Part shown: one piece after another, positions 1 to 6,843 of the stretch | Layout of the letters: every line of letters begins with the position of its first letter | How positions within the stretch are numbered: the first letter of the stretch is position 1 | NCBI GenBank assembly: GCA_036584525.1 | Contig: JAZHDG010000009.1 | Location: forward strand, 1 to 8,436 | Direction: 5' to 3' | Length of the DNA stretch: 8,436 bases | Source of the DNA: UBA6181 sp016934015 | GTDB lineage: Bacteria > Bacillota_I > Bacilli_A > Acholeplasmatales > Acholeplasmataceae | Notes under the pieces: generated by a model | Told to the model about the DNA's origin: nothing | Databases searched by the model: none | What the model saw: only the letters and a program-made list of their open reading frames with translations | Made by a program: the position numbers and the translations under genes

Positions 1-206
1 TCAAATGTATAATCCATGATAGAGCCATCAACACCTGTCATTCTTTTTAAATTTTCATCATGAAAAACGACGAACTGTCCATCTTTCGTCGTATATAAAT
101 CACATTCTATACCATAAAACCGCTGTTTTTCACCAGCAAGAGTAAAGGATGGTACCGTATTTTCAGGAGCCTTACTAGAGTATCCTCGATGTGCAATATA
201 TTTCAT
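1..206 (-). CDS. Glycerophosphodiester phosphodiesterase, N-terminal part (cut by window edge)
   Basis: Only the first 68 residues lie in the window; the gene runs off the left edge. The start reads MKYIAHRGYSSKAPENT, with the family signatures in order: HRG at residues 6-8, PENT at 14-17, E-x-D at 34-36, T-x-DG at 40-43 and HD at 49-50. In GDPD enzymes the two His (here H6 and H49) are the acid/base pair and the Glu/Asp residues bind the metal. Members hydrolyse deacylated phospholipids (glycerophosphodiesters) to glycerol-3-phosphate and an alcohol. No signal peptide precedes the HRG motif, so a cytoplasmic enzyme is expected. The ATG has an AAAGAGG ribosome binding site about 6 nt upstream. 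It follows namA on the same strand but has its own candidate promoter and two palindromes upstream. The substrate cannot be told from this fragment. Confidence 0.92.
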   Translation of the reverse strand, partial: MKYIAHRGYSSKAPENTVPSFTLAGEKQRFYGIECDLYTTKDGQFVVFHDENLKRMTGVDGSIMDYTF

Positions 207-215
207 AGTAACCTC

Positions 216-233
216 TTTGACAAAATTGTCAAA
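216..233. promoter_or_regulatory. Perfect 18-bp inverted repeat in the leader of the GDPD gene
   Basis: TTTGACA-AAAT-TGTCAAA is a perfect inverted repeat with 7-bp arms and a 4-bp centre. It lies between the candidate -10 box (237-242) and the ribosome binding site of the GDPD gene, so it would cover the transcription start and the early leader. That position suits a repressor operator, or a small RNA hairpin just ahead of the RBS. The arms also resemble a -35 hexamer (TTGACA), which weakens the operator reading. No regulator can be named. Confidence 0.45.
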
Positions 234-236
234 CCT

Positions 237-245
237 ATTGTAGCA
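237..245 (-). promoter_or_regulatory. Candidate extended -10 promoter for the GDPD gene
   Basis: On the minus strand the sequence reads TGC-TACAAT, an extended -10 element (TGn plus a 5/6 match to TATAAT). It lies about 30 nt upstream of the GDPD start codon. No good -35 hexamer is seen at 17-18 bp; the best is a T-rich TTCTTT-like stretch near 260-265. Extended -10 promoters commonly tolerate a poor -35. This would let the gene be transcribed separately from namA. Confidence 0.45.
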
Positions 246-253
246 CAAAAGCA

Positions 254-277
254 TTCATGAAAGAAAGACTTCATGAA
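254..277. repeat. Two copies of the palindromic octamer TTCATGAA, 16 bp apart
   Basis: TTCATGAA occurs at 254-261 and again at 270-277. Each copy is self-complementary, so the pair is both a direct and an inverted repeat. It lies just after the namA stop codon and overlaps the -35 side of the candidate GDPD promoter. It could be a pair of regulator half-sites. It could also be a hairpin (8-bp stem, 8-nt loop) acting as a weak terminator of namA, although the stem is A+T-rich and the following T run is short and interrupted. Confidence 0.35.
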
Positions 278-285
278 ATCATGTT

Positions 286-1284
286 TTATTTCTTTCCACG
301 AATATAGGGTTTAGGGTATTCAAGTTCTACTCCAAAATCCTTAAATTGATTGATAACTAGATAAGGTTCTCTCAATAAGACACGGCCTAAATAGACCAAA
401 TCAGTTTGAAGCGATGAAACAGCGTATTGAGCGAGTTCGAGGGTTGTAATCAATCCTCCGCCCATCACAGGAAGTTTTGTCAAATCTTTTATTTTTTTCG
501 CTAAATGAAGTTGGTAACCTGGAAAAGCATTGATCTTTACTAAAACATTCCCACCTGAACTGACATCAATGATATCAACACCTAAGTGCTTAACACTATT
601 GATGGCATCGGCCATCATTTCAGGTGTAACACCTTCTTTGACATATTCATAAGCACTGATGCGAATACAGAGTGCTTTTTCTTTTGGCCATTCAGTTCTT
701 ACGGCTTCAACCACTTCTTTTAAGAGTATTTTGCCGTCTTGATAAATATCTTTTCGATGATTTGAAATGGGCGATAAAAATTGAAAAAGTAAGTAGCCAT
801 GTGCTGCATGTAATTCTAATAAATCATAACCTGCACTTTGTGCTCTTCTCGCAGCCATTTTGAAATCATATACAGTTTTTTTAATATCATCAAGTGTCAT
901 TTCTCTTGGCGTAATATATTCTCCCCCATAAGTAATCGCAGATGGTCCAATGGGATCTTCAACTTTTGCTTTTCTACCTGCGTGATTGATTTGAATTCCT
1001 GCCACAGAACCATGCTGATGGATAACATCGACAATTCTTTTTAAACCAGGAATATGGTCATCCCTCCATATCCCCAGATCATTGATGGAGATTCTACCAT
1101 CAGGGTCAATCGCGGTTGCTTCTTGGATGATTAATCCAACACCACCAATCGCCCTTGATCCATAATGTGAGATATGGAAATCATTGGCAAATCCTTCTGT
1201 GTCTGCACTATACATACACATTGGCGGCATGACAATACGATTTTTAAGTTTAAGATTTTTTAATTCAAATGATTCAAATAACAT
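286..1284 (-). CDS. namA: NADPH dehydrogenase NamA (YqjM-type Old Yellow Enzyme)
   Basis: The 332-residue protein is close to the length of Bacillus YqjM (338 aa) and is a TIM-barrel FMN flavoprotein. Visible landmarks are LKNRIVM-PMCMYS at residues 13-26, in which Cys23 and Tyr25 match the YqjM-class flavin-tuning Cys and active-site Tyr. QINHAGR is at 98-104, HAAHGYL at 159-165 (the His pair and Tyr that bind substrate), FLSP-SNHR follows, then SSGG...FPGYQ, and near the C-terminus GGG..T and the YLGR-LL-P phosphate-binding segment. The family reduces activated C=C bonds of enals, enones and quinones and some nitro compounds with NADPH, usually as xenobiotic or oxidative-stress protection. 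The longest reading begins at a GTG at 1293, but that GTG overlaps the last base of the AAGGAG ribosome binding site. ATG 1284, 8 nt after it, also fits the family start better. The gene follows the small membrane protein by 5 nt and is probably co-transcribed with it. Confidence 0.95.
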   Translation of the reverse strand: MLFESFELKNLKLKNRIVMPPMCMYSADTEGFANDFHISHYGSRAIGGVGLIIQEATAIDPDGRISINDLGIWRDDHIPGLKRIVDVIHQHGSVAGIQINHAGRKAKVEDPIGPSAITYGGEYITPREMTLDDIKKTVYDFKMAARRAQSAGYDLLELHAAHGYLLFQFLSPISNHRKDIYQDGKILLKEVVEAVRTEWPKEKALCIRISAYEYVKEGVTPEMMADAINSVKHLGVDIIDVSSGGNVLVKINAFPGYQLHLAKKIKDLTKLPVMGGGLITTLELAQYAVSSLQTDLVYLGRVLLREPYLVINQFKDFGVELEYPKPYIRGKK

Positions 1285-1289
1285 GACTC

Positions 1290-1649
1290 TCACTCCTTAT
1301 TTGATTTATTTTTTTCTCCGTATTTCTGATTCAATTCAATCCATTTATCTTTTAAATGGACTTGATTTGATCGATCAAGTAATAAGTATCGTTGGATAAA
1401 TAAAGCAACAATTAAAATGATTGGAATTGTTGGTGTTCCAGGACCAAACCAAAAGGTAATGACCGCAGCTCCAATCCCTTTCATCCATGCATTACCAAAA
1501 ATGACAAAAAGTACCGCCCATCCTTGAAAAATCATGTATGAAATGAAAAGTGAAATCAACCCTCGGATTGATTTCATCGATTTGATGACTTCCCACACGA
1601 TGATAAAAAAATGAATCCAAAATCGCTTAAATTTTAGCCACATTTTCAT
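1290..1649 (-). CDS. Small membrane protein of unknown function
   Basis: I do not recognise the family. The chosen ATG gives 119 residues. A basic, aromatic N-terminus (MKMWLKFKRFWIHFF) is followed by a hydrophobic span at about residues 31-51. A short loop with GNAWMKG leads to a second hydrophobic stretch with a Gly-Pro-rich turn (FGPGTPTIP, 68-76) running into a third at about 77-91. The tail is hydrophilic and Lys/Asn-rich. Two or three membrane passes are likely, with the tail in the cytoplasm by the positive-inside rule. The longer reading starts with TTG at 1664, inside the preceding terminator hairpin, and is unlikely. Oddly, no Shine-Dalgarno sequence precedes either ATG (1649 or 1643), so the exact start is uncertain. 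It ends in TGA 5 nt before namA. Expression probably depends on readthrough from the gene upstream. Confidence 0.7.
   Translation of the reverse strand: MKMWLKFKRFWIHFFIIVWEVIKSMKSIRGLISLFISYMIFQGWAVLFVIFGNAWMKGIGAAVITFWFGPGTPTIPIILIVALFIQRYLLLDRSNQVHLKDKWIELNQKYGEKNKSNKE
1293..1298 (-). promoter_or_regulatory. Ribosome binding site that fixes the namA start
   Basis: AAGGAG on the minus strand is formed by the last two codons of the upstream membrane-protein gene, directly before its TGA stop. The upstream GTG candidate (1293) overlaps it and cannot use it, so ATG 1284 is the start. The arrangement implies termination-reinitiation coupling between the two genes. Confidence 0.75.
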
Positions 1650-1673
1650 AAAAAAAGAACACAAAAATGTGTT
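1650..1673 (-). terminator. Weak intrinsic terminator after the SH3-like gene
   Basis: On the minus strand AACACA-TTTT-TGTGTT forms a 6-bp stem with a 4-nt loop, followed by C and seven T. The stem starts within the stop codon of the 65-residue gene, and the T run abuts the ATG of the membrane-protein gene. With only two G-C pairs it should be leaky, which would allow part of the transcription to continue into the membrane protein and namA. Confidence 0.55.
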
Positions 1674-1869
1674 ATTTCTTCTGAACCTCGGGTTTTAAAA
1701 TTCCCTGTTCGATAGCTTCAGGATATGGGTAAGCTTCTTCACGCATTCTTTTAAATAATACGTAAACTAGTCCACGTTCTAAATCAATACGTGTTATAAC
1801 ACCAAATCCTTTTTCATTTTCAACTTTAACTTTTTCACCAATAAGATATGTTTCGTTACTCCATGCCAT
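1672..1869 (-). CDS. 65-residue SH3-like small protein, function unknown
   Basis: The family is not recognised with certainty. The 65 residues are predicted to be mostly beta strand: GEKVKVENEKGFGVITRID at 11-29 is typical of the first strands of a small SH3/KOW-like barrel. LVYVLFK follows at 34-40, then a YPYPEAI turn at 47-53 and a charged C-terminus. Similar 'G-x-V-x-x-I-D ... V-x-F ... YPYPEAF' patterns occur as SH3-like add-on domains in larger Firmicute proteins, where they are thought to bind nucleic acid or protein; here the domain stands alone. It is cytoplasmic. The start is well supported: ATG with GAGGTGA about 6 nt upstream and an extended -10 promoter 21 nt upstream. A terminator begins at its stop codon, so it may be a mainly monocistronic, well-expressed gene. 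Confidence 0.75.
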   Translation of the reverse strand: MAWSNETYLIGEKVKVENEKGFGVITRIDLERGLVYVLFKRMREEAYPYPEAIEQGILKPEVQKK

Positions 1870-1889
1870 GGTTTTTCACCTCAAGGTTA

Positions 1890-1898
1890 ATTATAGCA
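1890..1898 (-). promoter_or_regulatory. Extended -10 promoter for the SH3-like gene
   Basis: On the minus strand TGC-TATAAT is a perfect consensus -10 with the TGn extension, about 20 nt before the ATG at 1869. The -35 position (about 1913-1918) lies in the end of the previous gene and does not match TTGACA. This is the best promoter sequence in the window and marks a break between the five-gene run and the genes below it. Confidence 0.7.
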
Positions 1899-1904
1899 TA
1901 TATT

Positions 1905-2969
1905 CTAAGATTTAGGTCGATAGGCTCTTAAAATTGACCCAATTAAAAATCTGCGATCTGGATTTGTTTGTGCTTTAAAAAATTGTAATAATTTATAAGC
2001 ATCATCATTCGGATTCATCGATAAAATTCCCTCTAAATCAGATTGATGAAGTGGATGTCCCGCATCGTTTAAATTCTTCATGAGCGGATAGATAATCTTT
2101 TCATGTTTTCTTACAAATTTATAAAATCCATGTAAAAGCTTTGGTATGGGTGCATAAAGTGCTTTCTGCTTCCGATCTTCCATGTCAAGTGCCATATCGT
2201 AGAGCTTCGCTGCCTGAAATTTCATCATATAAAGTAAAATTTCTTTCAAATCATCATCTTCTTCTTGCCATGACAATAATTGTAACAACAAATTTGATCG
2301 CCATAAAAATCGATGTGATGATGATTCATCAAATTCATACGTCTTTTTAAATTCCTCTATAATTTGATATAAAGACTCTTCATTGAGTGTTTCATGGAAT
2401 ATCGCAAGTTGTTCTGGAATATCAGTCGTCGCTTGATCGTGTTTAATATAACGTTCAATATCTTTTAAAACAACTAATTTTTCTTTTTTATATTGAGCAA
2501 TTAATGGCTCAAATAGAACATCTTTAGTCTCAATTTTTAGTGTATTCTTTTCATAAATATATGTTTTATAAGTCATTTTTTCTTTGGATAAAATACTGGT
2601 ATCTAAAATTGAAAAACCCATACCACCATTTGGATAAGTGCGATGCGTCGGGTGCCCGACAATATCGTTTCTAATGTATTTTAATTCATGAAGAATTTTA
2701 TTTTGGTTAATGTTAATTGGGTATTTATAACGTGTGAGTCCGATGGATAAATCATAAAGTGCATCAATTGCAACAAATAACCCTTGTAAAAGTCCGAACA
2801 CATCAAGTAATATCGCTCCACGTTCAATTTGCTTTTCCTTTAAATATCGTTCAACCATTAAATCGACGTGTTCAAGCATCAAAAAAGATGCATGGGCACG
2901 ATAACCATGACTATTTCTTTCATCTTTTTCGATTTCCTTGACATAAGCGCGTAGACTTTCTAAACTCAT
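1905..2969 (-). CDS. HEPN-like helical protein coupled to the GGDEF/EAL-like gene
   Basis: The 354-residue protein appears almost wholly alpha-helical. Residues 20-106 resemble a HEPN four-helix bundle. A hydrophobic helix (GAILLDVFGLLQGLFVAIDALYDL, in 51-74) is followed by a helix ending ELKYIRNDIVGHP, which contains R100-N-D-x-x-x-H106. This fits the R-x4-6-H motif that forms the RNase or nucleotide-binding site of HEPN proteins. A second GHP-x-H stretch (GHPLHQ, 304-309) lies near the C-terminus. The rest (about 155-354) is helical and unassigned. No signal peptide or membrane span is seen. Its ATG overlaps the TGA of the upstream gene by 4 nt, with AAGGAG 5 nt before it, so the two proteins are probably made in fixed proportion and may interact. 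The HEPN call rests on motif and helix pattern only, and catalytic activity is unproven. Confidence 0.8.
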   Translation of the reverse strand: MSLESLRAYVKEIEKDERNSHGYRAHASFLMLEHVDLMVERYLKEKQIERGAILLDVFGLLQGLFVAIDALYDLSIGLTRYKYPININQNKILHELKYIRNDIVGHPTHRTYPNGGMGFSILDTSILSKEKMTYKTYIYEKNTLKIETKDVLFEPLIAQYKKEKLVVLKDIERYIKHDQATTDIPEQLAIFHETLNEESLYQIIEEFKKTYEFDESSSHRFLWRSNLLLQLLSWQEEDDDLKEILLYMMKFQAAKLYDMALDMEDRKQKALYAPIPKLLHGFYKFVRKHEKIIYPLMKNLNDAGHPLHQSDLEGILSMNPNDDAYKLLQFFKAQTNPDRRFLIGSILRAYRPKS

Positions 2970-5900
2970 AGACTCTCCTTGATTTTTTCAATCAATGCTC
3001 GATCATTAATTTCTTTATAGATTGATCCTTCAATAAATTGAATGCCTAAATGATCAAGTGCTTCTTTTTGCTCTCTAGATTTGACATTTCGAATGACCAA
3101 AGCCATATGATATGTTTCTAAAAGTTCTTTCACTTTTACGACATAATTTTGCCATTTATCCGAATCTTTTTTAATATCGAGATGTAGAGCATGAAATGGG
3201 TAATTTAATGCCATTTCAAGTGATGTAGTATCCAGTGCAATCGCGTGATCAATCAATTCTTGAATTTGTGGTGCATAATGATTTGGTCTTAATTCCATAT
3301 CACATTTTAAACGCACAAATTCGACAGGAATACCATATGTTTTAAAAATGCCTAAAATATATGGATTAAATGTTGGATCTAAGAAAGTTTCTTTTGAAAT
3401 TGGAATGGTCACTTTGATCAATCTTTCTGTTTCTTTTTCAAGTTCACTTAAGAATTGACAAACTCTTTCAATATGATAACGCTCAAGGTCAACTAAACGA
3501 TTACGTTTTTTCGCAATGGCAATCAAATATTTTCCATCGACTGATAAATTAGGAATGATTAATTCACTCTCATATTGCCAAACACGATTTTTCTTAATAT
3601 CGGTTAATTGATTAAACATGAGCCCTAATGATTTTGTTTCAATCGCAAGATTTAGCTGGTCAATAACTTGTTGTTCAAATAGTTCATCTTCATAATCACT
3701 AAAAACAAAGAAAACAAATTTCTCTTCACGATCTCTTTTCGCTTTATCAAGCGCAATATTTAAAAATCTCATAATTTTTTGAAGATCTTTTTCAGTCGTT
3801 ACTACTGGATATCTTAAAACGCCCATATTTACTTGGAATTTTTCATACTTTAAAACTGTTGACTGATAATTTTCTATAAACTTCAAATAATCTTTAATAA
3901 CTTTTGTTACTGTTCTTATGTCATTATTTGGAATCACAACTAATATTTGGCGATAATCCGTTCGATAAGTCTTACCATCATCAAAAAATTTCTTGGCTTG
4001 TTGTCCAAATTCACGGAAATATTGCATCATCTTTTCATTGCCATAAATTTGTTTCAAATCATGTTCAAGTTCGATTAAAATAAAGCTCGCCTTATCTTGA
4101 ATCAATTCATTCAAATCTGATTCCAAAGCATTCATATTTGCTAATCCTGAAGTTTGATCATGTGTTGCTTTATTGATTAAGTCTTGAGTCGCCTTAATGT
4201 TTTCTGTTTGATCATTAAATGTACTCATAATAATGACTTCATCTCCCTTTTTCAAGCTATACATCTTTTCATAAATATATTTTTCTTGATATTTATAACT
4301 GATTGATTTTGTTTCACCAACATGACTAAAGAGGTTAGATAATGCTTCTTTGTATAAATGAATATGTTCATAACTTACATCTTTTAAAAATAATTCAATA
4401 TGATGATGTTTCTCAACTTGGAATAACTCCATTGCTTGATCATTATAAGTTGATTTTGTTTGTGTAAGCTCTCGATAATAAAAGATTGGACTATTAAAAG
4501 CTCTTTGATAATATCTGCGATCTCTTTTCGCTTCTTCAAGCCTTTTTTCTTCTATTAAATGGCCATCAATGATTGCACTTATGAGCTTTAAAATATCATA
4601 AAATTGGCCAGGATCACCTAAATCTTTTTCAAAATAAACAACAAATGCTCCACCACACGATAATGGAAATGCATCAATGAATCCTACATCTTCATTATAA
4701 TCTTGATCTGTAATAATGTTTTTTTGCCACTTTAATGTCTGTGTTGATTCGATAATTTCATTGTTTGTTTCAATCATATGACTTAAGATGGAATGTTCAA
4801 TACGGTGTGCGGGTAAATCTTTATCATATAGTCTTTCTTTTTTGTAGTGAAAGAAATTTGGCGAACCCTCATTTAAGTAAATGAAACACTCTTTAAAATT
4901 GATATGTGGTTCAACATGCATAAAAAATGCTCTTAAATAATCTCTTAAAATCAGTTGTTGATCAATTTCATGAGCATAATGCATGAAATCATATGCTAAT
5001 TCAAATTGAAGAATGGATGGATGTGATCTTTTTGTTTTAGGCGTAATTTTTTCAATCACAACTACATCTTTTTCTTTCTCATTTTCTTCAATGACTACTT
5101 TTTCAGTTTTAGGTTTTTTTTCTTCTCTTTTTTGTACGACTTTTAACTTTTTTTGATATAGGTCAATTGAAAATTTACTATCAATCTTTTTATATAAATC
5201 AATAATTAAAGGAAATATTTTTAACTTAAAATTATCGTCTTGTTGATCGATTAGGTCTTCATATTCCGCCTCAATTGACGATGCTTTATGGTATTCTCCA
5301 CGTTTAAAATACACACTGATTAACGCATAAACAGCATCAATTGTATTGACCTTATTTTTCAACATATCAAGTGCATTTTTTAAAACATCTTCTTGTCGAT
5401 CTAATCGTAAATAAATCTCAAGTCTTTCCTTATCCAAATTATATACATGGTCAAATTTATCCAATTCATCCAATGTGTTAAGTGCTAAGTCATCTTGATG
5501 ATCATTGAGATAAATTGTGTAGAGTTCATAAAGTGCATTCACTTTCACATCATCTGTCACTTGATCATTTAATAATCGATTTAATTCATCAGTAATTGGT
5601 AATTGAAGTGCTTTTTTATACTGAATTTCATCTTGAAGCGCTAAATGTTGTTTCATCACCGGTAGTGCATGTCGATATTTTTCTAGTAACGATTTAGCAT
5701 CTTCGTATCGTTCAAGCTTTAAGCAGGCATAAAAAATCTCATGGTATAGTTTTGGTAAATATTCAGTTGAAGATTGAGCATCAAATTCATCAATCAATCC
5801 AATACCTTCTTCAAATACAACATGATAAAGTTCTAATAAATTAGCAATTTCAAAATAAAGCCCAAAAGCCGCTTGATACTCCTTATGAGTAAGCGGTTGT

Positions 5901-5971
5901 TCTAAATAAGATTTGATAATCGGTAAACTGTGTGCATCCTTTGGTAAATGTAGAATGTCACTTAATCGCAT
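2966..5971 (-). CDS. Multidomain GAF-PAS-GGDEF-EAL protein with both output domains degenerate
   Basis: The protein has 1001 residues and no membrane span or signal peptide. Reading along it: helical TPR-like repeats (about 1-280), a charged Lys/Glu linker (282-315), a GAF-like domain (about 322-472), a short coiled segment, a PAS-like domain (about 487-592), a GGDEF-like domain (about 596-758) and an EAL-like domain (about 767-1001). The GGDEF entry motif survives as THDQTSGLANMNAL (603-616), and ALDKAK (740-745) matches the family's C-terminal helix. The catalytic loop, however, reads YRTDYRQI (669-676) instead of R-GGDEF. In the EAL part, ExL is YESEL (800-804), DDFG is ALDTTS (912-917) and the AEGVE segment is VIRNVK (959-964), although EQ and G-I-Q-F-I-E-G survive in the last segment. 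Loss of the metal ligands argues against cyclase or phosphodiesterase activity; a binding or scaffold role is inferred. The start has AAAGGGATG ahead of it, inside the end of the kinase-like gene 4 nt upstream. Confidence 0.9.
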   Translation of the reverse strand: MRLSDILHLPKDAHSLPIIKSYLEQPLTHKEYQAAFGLYFEIANLLELYHVVFEEGIGLIDEFDAQSSTEYLPKLYHEIFYACLKLERYEDAKSLLEKYRHALPVMKQHLALQDEIQYKKALQLPITDELNRLLNDQVTDDVKVNALYELYTIYLNDHQDDLALNTLDELDKFDHVYNLDKERLEIYLRLDRQEDVLKNALDMLKNKVNTIDAVYALISVYFKRGEYHKASSIEAEYEDLIDQQDDNFKLKIFPLIIDLYKKIDSKFSIDLYQKKLKVVQKREEKKPKTEKVVIEENEKEKDVVVIEKITPKTKRSHPSILQFELAYDFMHYAHEIDQQLILRDYLRAFFMHVEPHINFKECFIYLNEGSPNFFHYKKERLYDKDLPAHRIEHSILSHMIETNNEIIESTQTLKWQKNIITDQDYNEDVGFIDAFPLSCGGAFVVYFEKDLGDPGQFYDILKLISAIIDGHLIEEKRLEEAKRDRRYYQRAFNSPIFYYRELTQTKSTYNDQAMELFQVEKHHHIELFLKDVSYEHIHLYKEALSNLFSHVGETKSISYKYQEKYIYEKMYSLKKGDEVIIMSTFNDQTENIKATQDLINKATHDQTSGLANMNALESDLNELIQDKASFILIELEHDLKQIYGNEKMMQYFREFGQQAKKFFDDGKTYRTDYRQILVVIPNNDIRTVTKVIKDYLKFIENYQSTVLKYEKFQVNMGVLRYPVVTTEKDLQKIMRFLNIALDKAKRDREEKFVFFVFSDYEDELFEQQVIDQLNLAIETKSLGLMFNQLTDIKKNRVWQYESELIIPNLSVDGKYLIAIAKKRNRLVDLERYHIERVCQFLSELEKETERLIKVTIPISKETFLDPTFNPYILGIFKTYGIPVEFVRLKCDMELRPNHYAPQIQELIDHAIALDTTSLEMALNYPFHALHLDIKKDSDKWQNYVVKVKELLETYHMALVIRNVKSREQKEALDHLGIQFIEGSIYKEINDRALIEKIKESL

Positions 5972-5975
5972 AATC

Positions 5976-6842
5976 TCATCCCTTTATATCATCATAAAGC
6001 TTTTGAGCTAAGTTTAAGTACTTTTCAGCAAGCATTTTAAAGTCAAAATGTAAAACAGGCGATAAACCAATAATTTCTTTTCTTAATGCGACTTGGTGCC
6101 ATTGAAGTGCTTGAAACATTCGATAAAAACGAACCAAATTTTTTTCTTCCTTGGTTGCTTCTCTCTCAAGATATACATCTAAAAGTTCTAAAGCATCTTC
6201 AAATTGGACGTTTCCAAAACTTGCAATGTCATAATAAAACTCATTGTAACCCGCATACTCCCAATCAAGTAAATAAATTTTATCTGGTGCGATGACAAAA
6301 TTCGATCTTTGAGCATCGTTATGACAAAAAACTTTAGGTTGATGTTGACGTTCATTTTCATAAATTTCAATCCATGCTTTTTTTAATGCCAAATATTGAT
6401 CAGATAAATTGTTTGTATATGTTTCATATAAATTTAATCGATCAATTAAACCATAATCTGAGGCTGGCTTAAGTGAGGTATGATGTAATTTCTTTAAAAC
6501 CTTCACAATGTGAGGTAGATAAGGTTTATAATCCAACTGAGAAAGAGGTGTACCCTCAACATATTTCGCTGCTTTCTCACCGCTCACAACATCAAAATAA
6601 ACCGTTTCATTACATAACCCTAGAGGTTCAATCGTTTTAAGATTTTGATATTCAATCTTTCGATCAACAAAAAGATTCCCATCTTTCCCAATTACTCGAT
6701 AAGTATAATCAACACCATGGATTTGAATGTGATATGTCAAATGGCTCATACCACCTAAAAAACGATGTTTGACAATGACATCATCTTCACTCACTTTAAA
6801 TGCTTTAGCTGCCTGTTTTTTGATAAGTTTTTCGTGTTCCAT
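5976..6842 (-). CDS. Choline/ethanolamine-kinase-like phosphotransferase (APH fold)
   Basis: The 288-residue protein has the aminoglycoside-phosphotransferase/choline-kinase fold. A Gly-rich loop with GGMSHLTY (30-37) is followed by YRV (48-50), whose Arg sits where many kinases carry Lys. The catalytic loop is CHNDAQRSN (173-181, Brenner motif with D176 and N181). The metal-binding DWE is at 193-195, followed by YAGYNEFYYDIASF, a hallmark of choline and ethanolamine kinases and of LicA- and YtmP-type proteins. It should phosphorylate a small alcohol with ATP in the cytoplasm; choline for lipid or glycoconjugate decoration is the best guess, but the substrate is not proven. A longer in-frame reading to 6974 overlaps the phosphatase gene by 131 nt and adds an N-terminus unlike the family. 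ATG 6842, one base after the phosphatase TAA, is preferred. Its own RBS is poor, so translational coupling is likely. Confidence 0.85.
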   Translation of the reverse strand: MEHEKLIKKQAAKAFKVSEDDVIVKHRFLGGMSHLTYHIQIHGVDYTYRVIGKDGNLFVDRKIEYQNLKTIEPLGLCNETVYFDVVSGEKAAKYVEGTPLSQLDYKPYLPHIVKVLKKLHHTSLKPASDYGLIDRLNLYETYTNNLSDQYLALKKAWIEIYENERQHQPKVFCHNDAQRSNFVIAPDKIYLLDWEYAGYNEFYYDIASFGNVQFEDALELLDVYLEREATKEEKNLVRFYRMFQALQWHQVALRKEIIGLSPVLHFDFKMLAEKYLNLAQKLYDDIKG

Positions 6843-6843
6843 A

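Noticed and set aside
672..1044. Plus-strand open frames opposite namA
   Set aside because: Short, without plausible ribosome binding sites or protein character, and antisense to a well-supported gene.
1285..1293. GTG start for namA at 1293
   Set aside because: The GTG overlaps the AAGGAG ribosome binding site; ATG 1284 is correctly spaced from it and matches the YqjM start.
1650..1664. TTG start for the small membrane protein at 1664
   Set aside because: It falls inside the terminator hairpin and has no ribosome binding site.
2141..2941. Plus-strand open frames opposite the HEPN-like gene
   Set aside because: Shadows of the coding strand; composition and length are as expected by chance.
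6086..6370. Short frames on both strands within the kinase-like gene
   Set aside because: They overlap the Brenner motif and DWE region of a convincing kinase-like gene, in other frames.
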